A stretch of 6,880 nucleotides of DNA, taken from contig SKVA01000482.1 of NCBI GenBank assembly GCA_007129695.1, forward strand, positions 1 to 6,880. Reading direction: 5' to 3'. This DNA is from Spirochaetaceae bacterium (GTDB lineage: Bacteria > Spirochaetota > Spirochaetia > DSM-27196 > SLST01). Below the pieces are notes generated by a model that saw only the letters and a list, made by a program, of their open reading frames with translations, was not told where the DNA came from and did no database searches. Below are positions 1-4,609 of this stretch, piece by piece. How positions within the stretch are numbered: position 1 is the stretch's first letter; every line of letters begins with the position of its first letter. A program made the translations under genes and the position numbers.

Positions 1-558
1 AAGTGGGTTCGCGACAACCTGGGGCTCTTCCGCACGCACGACGAAGCAGAGGCGCGCGCCGCCGCGCTCCCCGACAACGGCGACGTCTACCTGGTTCCCG
101 CGTTCGCCGGGCTTGGCGCGCCCCACTGGGCGCACGGGATTCGCGCGACGATTCGCGGGCTATCGCGTTCGTCGTCGGCCGATCACGTGATCAGGGCCGC
201 AATCGAGAGCATCGCGTTCCAGGTCGACGACCTGGTGTCCAGGATGAACGAAAACACTGCGGTGCGCATGCGGGACCTCCGCGTCGACGGCGGCCCGACG
301 CGCAACCGCTTTCTGATGCAGTTCCTGGCAGACGTCGTGGATAACCCCGTCCGCGTCGCGTCGGCCGAAGAGATCTCCGCGCGCGGCGTCGCGTTCTTTG
401 CTGGACTTGCGACCGGGGTCTACCGCGACCGCGCCCACCTGCGCGATCTGTCGCGGTTCGCCGAGTCGTACGCACCGGCGATCACGGCGCAGACGCGCGA
501 GTCGCTACGCGCCGGATGGCGACGAGCGATCGAAAGCGTGCTCCACGAAGCGCCATGA
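1..558 (+). CDS. Glycerol kinase-like FGGY carbohydrate kinase, C-terminal part (5' end outside window)
   Basis: The visible 185 residues are the C-terminal ATPase-like domain of an FGGY kinase, which phosphorylates a polyol or sugar (glycerol to glycerol-3-phosphate in the closest group) with ATP in the cytoplasm. The signature VPAFAGLGAPHW is at visible residues 32-43. A helix with AAIESIAFQ follows, then the nucleotide-binding DGGPTRN segment (96-102) and MQFLAD (106-111). These match glycerol kinase better than xylulokinase or gluconokinase, which usually carry a GGG-type motif there. Glycerol kinases are about 500 residues long, so roughly the last 37 percent is seen. One departure is SARGVAFFAG, where relatives usually have an ALGAAYLAG-like stretch. 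The substrate cannot be proved, because the N-terminal substrate-binding half lies outside the window. The gene ends in TGA, and the next gene starts 42 bases on in the same direction, so co-transcription is possible. Confidence 0.86.
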   Translation, partial: KWVRDNLGLFRTHDEAEARAAALPDNGDVYLVPAFAGLGAPHWAHGIRATIRGLSRSSSADHVIRAAIESIAFQVDDLVSRMNENTAVRMRDLRVDGGPTRNRFLMQFLADVVDNPVRVASAEEISARGVAFFAGLATGVYRDRAHLRDLSRFAESYAPAITAQTRESLRAGWRRAIESVLHEAP

Positions 559-559
559 A

Positions 560-596
560 GGTCGAGTGACAGATAGCCGCTCGACCGGTGTTCGAG
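560..596. repeat. Overlapping inverted repeats in the kinase-oxidoreductase gap
   Basis: GGTCGAG at 560-566 and CTCGACC at 580-586 form a perfect 7-bp stem with a 13-base loop. The second arm can instead pair with TCGAG at 592-596 through CTCGA at 580-584, so the two hairpins exclude each other. No run of T follows, so this is not a standard intrinsic terminator. It lies directly before the ATG at 601 and could affect translation. TCGA words are common in this DNA, so chance is a real alternative. Confidence 0.4.
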
Positions 597-600
597 CGAT

Positions 601-2238
601 ATGCAGCGCATCACGATCGTCGGAGCCGGCGTCGCCGGACTGTCGGCGGGAATCTACGCCGCCCGCAGTGGCTTCCAGACAACGATCCTCGAGCAGCACC
701 GTGTGCCGGGTGGGCTGTGTACCGGCTGGAACCGGACGATCCGCGGCAATCGCTACACCGTCGAAGGCTGCATGCACTACGTGCTCGGGCTCACAAAGGG
801 TGCCTTCCGCACGATGTGGGACGAGCTGGGGATCGATCGCAACGTGGAGCCGGTCACCGAGCTGTTCACGATCGGCCGTGAGCCGCAGCGGCGCACGATC
901 CACTGCACAACGGCGAAAACCAGACGACGCGGCGACGGATCGATCGCGGTGTGCGCGGATGCGCGCGAGCTCGGGCGTCGGATGCTCGATCGCTCTCCGG
1001 CGGACCGACGCGCGATCGAGCGGTTCGTCCGGGATATCGAGCTGTTCGCCGGCTACGACCTGCCGGCGGACACGCCGGCGGAGATCGCCCCGTACCGACG
1101 AATCGCGACGCTCCTGTCGCGCCTGGGCGCGGCGTACGGAGAGTTCCTGGTGCGTTTTCTGGCAACCCGGTTCACGTCGACGCGGGCGTACGCACGACGC
1201 TTCCGCGACCCGCTCCTGCGTTGGAGCGTCGCACGGATGGGCGGCTACCCCGACTACCCGGCCGCGTGGACGCTGTTCGTGCTGTCGCGATTCCACCGGG
1301 GTGAGGCGGGCTTCCCGCACGGAGGGTCGCTCGGGCTCGGTTACGACTTGGAGGAGCAATTCCTCAGGCTCGGCGGAACGATCCGCTACCGCGCGGCGGT
1401 GCGCGGGCTTACCACACAGGACGGCCGGGTAACCGGAGTCGTACTCGACGACGGCAGCGTCGTCGACAGCGACGCGGTCATCTGCGCGGGCGACCTTGCG
1501 GCCGCGACGAATTGGGCGGTTACAGCCGGAATCGGCGTCGCGGCTCAGCGGCGGATGATCCGACGGCTATCGCCCGCGACCGCGGTAGCGCAGGTATCAC
1601 TCGCTGTCCGTCGCGTCGCGTCGCCGGCTGAACCGGTTGAGCCCACGAAGCAACGCAGCAGGGTCATCTACCCGTCCGGCGGCGACGGCGGAGCCTTGTG
1701 CGGGCCTCAGGTCAGCCGGATCGTGCTTCGCGACTACGGGTCCGACCCGATCGCGGCGCCAGATGGGTCGAACCTGATCACGTGCCAGTTCGAGACCGAC
1801 TTCGCGCGGTGGTCCGACCTTGGTCGCACGAGCTCGCGCTACCGGGCAGCGAAGGAGGCGCTGGCCGAGCGCGCGGTCGAACTGGTGCGCGCTGTCTGGC
1901 CCGATCTGATCGGCCCGACGACGGTCGTCGACGTGTCGACGCCGCTCACGACCGAGCGGTACACTGCAAACGCGTCAGGCAGCTCGCAGGGGTTCCGTCC
2001 CGACCGGCACGGCTTCGCGTACGCGGTCTGCTATCGGGCACGGCGAGGAAGCGGGCTCTACTTCGCGGGCCACTGGCTGTGCCCCGGAGGCGGGATCCAT
2101 CGCGCCGCGCAGAGCGGCCGGTACGCAGTCGGACTCCTCTGCCACGATGCCGGCGTGCGGCCGGCTACATCACAAGCCGAACCGTCGTCCCGCCGTTCGA
2201 CTCGAGCTCGAGTGCCCATCCTTCCGCCTCGACGATAG
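601..2238 (+). CDS. FAD-dependent oxidoreductase, phytoene desaturase / carotenoid isomerase-like (COG1233 type)
   Basis: This complete 545-residue flavoprotein belongs to the CrtI/CrtH/RetSat-like amine-oxidase superfamily. Such enzymes desaturate, isomerise or saturate polyene or other hydrophobic substrates. The N-terminal dinucleotide fold has GAGVAG at residues 8-13, with the ribose-binding Glu at 31 ending the second strand. It is followed by PGGLCTGW (36-43) and EGCMHYVLG, a segment typical of this subfamily. FPHGGS is at 238-243. The C-terminal FAD motif is YFAGHW (487-492) followed by CPGGGI (494-499) and RAAQSGRYA. The fold should end near residue 518. The last 27 or so residues are rich in Arg, Ser and Pro and are encoded mostly opposite the next gene, so they look like a non-conserved tail. 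The ATG at 601 is the only sensible start: TAG at 574-576 closes the frame upstream and the GxGxxG motif is right at the N-terminus. No clear Shine-Dalgarno is present. No phytoene synthase or other carotenoid gene is visible, so the substrate stays open. Confidence 0.88.
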   Translation: MQRITIVGAGVAGLSAGIYAARSGFQTTILEQHRVPGGLCTGWNRTIRGNRYTVEGCMHYVLGLTKGAFRTMWDELGIDRNVEPVTELFTIGREPQRRTIHCTTAKTRRRGDGSIAVCADARELGRRMLDRSPADRRAIERFVRDIELFAGYDLPADTPAEIAPYRRIATLLSRLGAAYGEFLVRFLATRFTSTRAYARRFRDPLLRWSVARMGGYPDYPAAWTLFVLSRFHRGEAGFPHGGSLGLGYDLEEQFLRLGGTIRYRAAVRGLTTQDGRVTGVVLDDGSVVDSDAVICAGDLAAATNWAVTAGIGVAAQRRMIRRLSPATAVAQVSLAVRRVASPAEPVEPTKQRSRVIYPSGGDGGALCGPQVSRIVLRDYGSDPIAAPDGSNLITCQFETDFARWSDLGRTSSRYRAAKEALAERAVELVRAVWPDLIGPTTVVDVSTPLTTERYTANASGSSQGFRPDRHGFAYAVCYRARRGSGLYFAGHWLCPGGGIHRAAQSGRYAVGLLCHDAGVRPATSQAEPSSRRSTRARVPILPPRR

Positions 2239-3067
2239 TCTCCATCAGGCGCGTGCCAAAACCGTCGGTCTCTACCGACGGGGGCAGTCCAACGCCGTTG
2301 TCGGCGATCTCGAGAACCCTCGATCCGTGCTCGAACCGGGTCCGGACGACGACCCGCGGATTGGCGATGCCCGTGAACGCGTGTTTCATCGTGTTGGTCA
2401 GCGCTTCGTTGAGAACGAGCCCGCAGTGGAGCAGTTGGTCGCGCGACAGGTCGAGGTCACCGACTTCGTTCACGACTGCCACACGGGTGCTCCCGTTGGC
2501 GAACGCGTCGCGGACCGAGTCGATGATACCCTGAACGTAGAACTGGAACGACTCGGCATCGGTCGGCCGGTAGAGCCGCTCGTGCGACAGGCTCAGCGCG
2601 CGAATGCGCAGGATCAGATCCGACAGGAAACCGCGCAGCGTGTCATCGCCGGTCTCATCGCGCTGAAGGCTCACAAGCGAACTGAGCAGCTGCAGATCGT
2701 TCTTCACGTGGTGATGAGACTCACGGACCAGGAGTTCGTTCGCGTGCGCTCGATCGCGGTAGCGATCGCGACTCCCGACCAGGTCGCGAAGCGCAGGCAA
2801 CAGCAGCAGGAGACCGGCGAACAGCGCGAGCGATATCGCGAGCGCGATGGTCTCGGGCCCAATCGGCGCCTGAGCCGCCGCGCCTGTTCCAACCAGATGG
2901 ACGAGCGACGTGATCCGCCTGATCGTCATCAGCACGATCGCGACGACTATCAGAGCCCACGCAAAGGTGAAGCCCGATCGATGTATTAGCACGATCGCCA
3001 TCACCGCCGCAGCGAGCTGCAGCACTATCGATACGATCAGCAGAGCGACAACCGGACTGCACCACAT
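2165..3067 (-). CDS. Membrane-bound sensor histidine kinase, HisKA_2 type
   Basis: This is a 300-residue two-component kinase. Three likely membrane helices lie near residues 6-28, 33-50 and 72-95. A short linker joins them to a HisKA_2 dimerisation/phosphoacceptor domain (about 110-190) with the H-box E116-S-H-H-H-V-K-N-D-L-Q126. By alignment with the usual EIHHRVKNNLQ, the phosphorylated residue is His118 or His119, and the usual Arg is replaced by His120. The HATPase_c domain follows: N-box LVLNEALTNTMKHAF (217-231), G1 box DNGVG (256-260) and G2 box GFG (269-271). It ends normally at GGTTVRLVM. There is no PAS, GAF or periplasmic sensor domain, so any signal is probably sensed in or at the membrane. 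No response regulator is in the window, so it is an orphan here. The start is the ATG at 3067, with a G-rich stretch about 7 bases upstream. It is the third gene in the minus-strand cluster, 86 bases after the asparaginase gene. Confidence 0.9.
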   Translation of the reverse strand: MWCSPVVALLIVSIVLQLAAAVMAIVLIHRSGFTFAWALIVVAIVLMTIRRITSLVHLVGTGAAAQAPIGPETIALAISLALFAGLLLLLPALRDLVGSRDRYRDRAHANELLVRESHHHVKNDLQLLSSLVSLQRDETGDDTLRGFLSDLILRIRALSLSHERLYRPTDAESFQFYVQGIIDSVRDAFANGSTRVAVVNEVGDLDLSRDQLLHCGLVLNEALTNTMKHAFTGIANPRVVVRTRFEHGSRVLEIADNGVGLPPSVETDGFGTRLMETIVEAEGWALELESNGGTTVRLVM

Positions 3068-3153
3068 AGGCGACCCCCGATTGAGTGTAGCGTACCGGTA
3101 GAAACTCCACCAGACTCAGACGGATCGGTCGCTCGCGATTTCCGGAGCGGGAC

Positions 3154-4026
3154 CTACGCCTCCACGCTGACCATCCGGTGACCTTCGGCGTCGCTCTGCG
3201 CGTAGGCAAAACCGGGAAGAAGCGCGGCGGCGGCGACCTCCCCCTTCGTCGTCAGCGCGAGGAGCGCGAGCTGCTGATCGGGTCGCGGGCTCAGCCGATC
3301 GCGGATCATATCGATCACCGACCGGCACGCGTCGAGCGGTGATGCGCCGCACCGCATCCGTTCGACAACCAGGGCGCTCGCCGCAACGCGCATCGCGAGC
3401 TCGCCGTGGCCGGTCGCCCCGGCCGCACCGACCTCTCCGTCGACGTAGAGGCCCGAGCCGATGATCGGCGTGTCTCCGACACGGCCGTGGAGCCGGTTCA
3501 TGAGCCCGCTCGTCGACGACGCGCCGGCGATGTGGCCGGAAGGGTCAACCGCCAGGGATACCACCGTGTCGTGGCTTTCGAAGTTGGGCGTGCCGGCCCG
3601 GGCCTCACGCTGCTTCGCCTCATAGAGCGCGAGCGTGTCGGCGGTCAGGAGGCGCTCGCGCTCGAATCCGACCGACAGCGCGAACTCGAGCGCGCCGTCG
3701 CCGGCAAGGAGCGCGTGCTCGCTGCGCTCCATGACAGCCCTGGCGACCGACACGGCGTGCACCACGCCCTCGAGCGCGGCGACCGATCCGCACCGGAACG
3801 CATCGTCCATGATCGCCGCGTCGAGCGTCACGCGGCCGAGCCGGTCGGGGTAGCCACCACGGCCAACCGACCGCACGTCGGGGTCCGATTCAACGTGCCG
3901 AACCGCGGCTTCGACCGCGTCCATCGCCGATCCGTCGCCATCGCGCGCGGACAGAATCGGCCACGCGGCCCGGTTCGCGGACAGCCCGTGCGGCCACGTC
4001 GACACGATCGTCGGGATCATCGGCAA
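3154..4026 (-). CDS. N4-(beta-N-acetylglucosaminyl)-L-asparaginase (glycosylasparaginase, Ntn hydrolase family T2)
   Basis: This 290-residue enzyme should cleave the bond between N-acetylglucosamine and Asn, releasing aspartate. Family members are made as a precursor that cuts itself before a Thr, which becomes the N-terminal nucleophile. Here HDT at 152-154 marks the cut and Thr154 the nucleophile, giving an alpha chain of 153 and a beta chain of 137 residues. The other active-site residues fall at the spacing known from the human enzyme: Thr172 (human Thr224), Arg182 and Asp185 in GRVGD (Arg234, Asp237), and Thr205-Gly206 in GATGHGE (Thr257-Gly258). STWPHG (9-14) and GRGGYPD (55-61) are also typical. 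The residue two after the nucleophile is Val156, where relatives usually have Gly. There is no signal peptide, so the product is probably cytoplasmic. I take TTG at 4026 as the start, with AGGA ten bases upstream. ATG at 4020 is an alternative two codons in. The gene abuts the stop codon of the lipoprotein gene in the same frame. Confidence 0.92.
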   Translation of the reverse strand: MPMIPTIVSTWPHGLSANRAAWPILSARDGDGSAMDAVEAAVRHVESDPDVRSVGRGGYPDRLGRVTLDAAIMDDAFRCGSVAALEGVVHAVSVARAVMERSEHALLAGDGALEFALSVGFERERLLTADTLALYEAKQREARAGTPNFESHDTVVSLAVDPSGHIAGASSTSGLMNRLHGRVGDTPIIGSGLYVDGEVGAAGATGHGELAMRVAASALVVERMRCGASPLDACRSVIDMIRDRLSPRPDQQLALLALTTKGEVAAAALLPGFAYAQSDAEGHRMVSVEA

Positions 4027-4040
4027 CTACTGCATATCCT
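4027..4040 (-). promoter_or_regulatory. Stop-start junction and ribosome binding site of the asparaginase gene
   Basis: On the minus strand, AGGA (4040-4037) lies 10 bases before the TTG at 4026 and 16 before the ATG at 4020, which favours the TTG. The TAG stop of the lipoprotein gene (4029-4027) directly precedes the TTG, with no base between. This arrangement suggests that ribosomes ending the first gene restart on the second. Confidence 0.5.
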
Positions 4041-4515
4041 GCGGCGTCATCGTGATCTCTATCTCGGCGCCGTTCGCGGTAACCGTGGTCGTGAAGCCGT
4101 CGGGAGACTCGAGCTCGGCCTGACCGAGCGAGAACGCGATCGTCGTAACCGGTCCGCCGACGAGCTGCAGGTCCGCGGTGAGCCGATCCTCGACGTTACT
4201 GACGGTCCCGGAAACGGCCGTGTAGGGAACCTCGGTCTCATCGGCGAACTCGGTGATGTCAAACCCGTCCATCCGAATCACCTCGGCCTCCATGTCGATC
4301 GTGACGCCCTCCATCTCCTGGCCGAACGCGGCACCGATCGACACCATGAACACCGAGATGAACCCGACCGTGAACGCCTCTTTGGCCTCGTCGACGGTTA
4401 CCGCCGGGCCGTTGGCCGAACCGGCCGAGCCCCTACCGCCCCCGCACGCGGCGAGCGCAACCGCTATGAGCACGACGACGCCGATGCGTCCAATCTTCTG
4501 CGTATACCCAATCAT
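4027..4515 (-). CDS. Small putative lipoprotein of unknown family
   Basis: This is a 162-residue protein that I do not recognise. It begins with a classic lipoprotein signal: positive residues (Lys7, Arg10), a hydrophobic run at 13-23, and the lipobox Leu21-Ala-Ala-Cys24, where Cys24 would be lipidated after cleavage. The residue after Cys is Gly rather than Asp, which by the E. coli rule points to the outer membrane. A flexible Gly/Ser/Ala stretch follows (25-36), then a helix with a second hydrophobic run at about 48-64. The rest looks beta-rich and acidic, with few basic residues, and ends in MTPQDMQ. I chose ATG at 4515 because AAGGAG lies five bases upstream. A GTG seven codons earlier (4536) would place this Shine-Dalgarno inside the gene. 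It is the first gene of the minus-strand cluster and directly abuts the asparaginase gene. Its role is unknown; surface binding or assembly linked to the asparaginase is only a guess. Confidence 0.83.
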   Translation of the reverse strand: MIGYTQKIGRIGVVVLIAVALAACGGGRGSAGSANGPAVTVDEAKEAFTVGFISVFMVSIGAAFGQEMEGVTIDMEAEVIRMDGFDITEFADETEVPYTAVSGTVSNVEDRLTADLQLVGGPVTTIAFSLGQAELESPDGFTTTVTANGAEIEITMTPQDMQ

Positions 4516-4520
4516 CTGAT

Positions 4521-4526
4521 CTCCTT
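4521..4526 (-). promoter_or_regulatory. Strong ribosome binding site of the lipoprotein gene
   Basis: AAGGAG on the minus strand is followed by the five bases ATCAG and then ATG at 4515. It is the best Shine-Dalgarno in the window, and it decides the start of the lipoprotein in favour of 4515 over the GTG at 4536. Confidence 0.8.
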
Positions 4527-4527
4527 G

Positions 4528-4563
4528 TTTGCCCACGCAGCGTTTGGCGTTTGCCCCCCACGC
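4528..4563. repeat. Short direct repeats in the divergent promoter region
   Basis: GCGTTTG occurs twice in tandem (4540-4546 and 4547-4553). An imperfect longer repeat, TTTGCCCACGC (4528-4538) and TTTGCCCCCCACGC (4550-4563), flanks and overlaps the proposed -35 element of the aminopeptidase gene. Spaced repeats here could be a regulator site acting on both divergent genes. No known operator is recognised. Confidence 0.4.
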
Positions 4564-4579
4564 GGGCTCCGTCTATAGT
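4551..4579 (+). promoter_or_regulatory. Sigma-70-like promoter of the aminopeptidase gene
   Basis: The -35 element TTGCCC (4551-4556, four of six consensus bases) and the -10 element TATAGT (4574-4579, five of six) are separated by exactly 17 bases. Transcription would start near 4586, giving a leader of about 24 bases with the ribosome binding site in it. The AT-rich block around the -10 stands out in otherwise GC-rich DNA. No equally good promoter is visible for the minus-strand lipoprotein gene, although the same AT-rich block could serve it. Confidence 0.62.
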
Positions 4580-4600
4580 ACGAATAAACCAACCGATTGT

Positions 4601-4605
4601 GAGGA
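4601..4605 (+). promoter_or_regulatory. Ribosome binding site of the aminopeptidase gene
   Basis: GAGGA lies four bases before the ATG at 4610 and supports that start. The protein's N-terminus there begins directly with the first strand expected for M1 aminopeptidases. Confidence 0.65.
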
Positions 4606-4609
4606 CGAC

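Noticed and set aside
505..1359. Minus-strand open frame (284 codons) opposite the oxidoreductase
   Set aside because: No recognisable domain. The plus-strand FAD-binding protein explains the region.
398..1432. Plus-strand open frame (344 codons) overlapping the kinase and oxidoreductase genes
   Set aside because: Arg/Ser-rich low-complexity translation in another frame, crossing two real genes.
2147..2989. Plus-strand open frame (280 codons) opposite the histidine kinase
   Set aside because: The minus strand shows H, N, G1 and G2 boxes and membrane helices. The plus product has no motif.
3084..3089. Minus-strand TACACT as a -10 element for the histidine kinase gene
   Set aside because: It matches four of six consensus bases, but there is no acceptable -35 element at 15-19 bases, so it is not strong enough to call.
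3130..3149. Small hairpin (CGCTC/GAGCG) after the asparaginase gene as a terminator
   Set aside because: Only a 5-bp stem with a 10-base loop and no T run, so the kinase gene may still be reached by transcription from upstream.
4516..4536. GTG at 4536 as the start of the lipoprotein
   Set aside because: It would put the AAGGAG ribosome binding site inside the gene and lengthen the signal peptide. ATG at 4515 is five bases from AAGGAG.
3406..4578. Long plus-strand open frame (390 codons) opposite the asparaginase and lipoprotein genes
   Set aside because: Its product is Arg/His/Asp-rich with no motif. It is a shadow of two clearly real genes with intact active-site and signal motifs.
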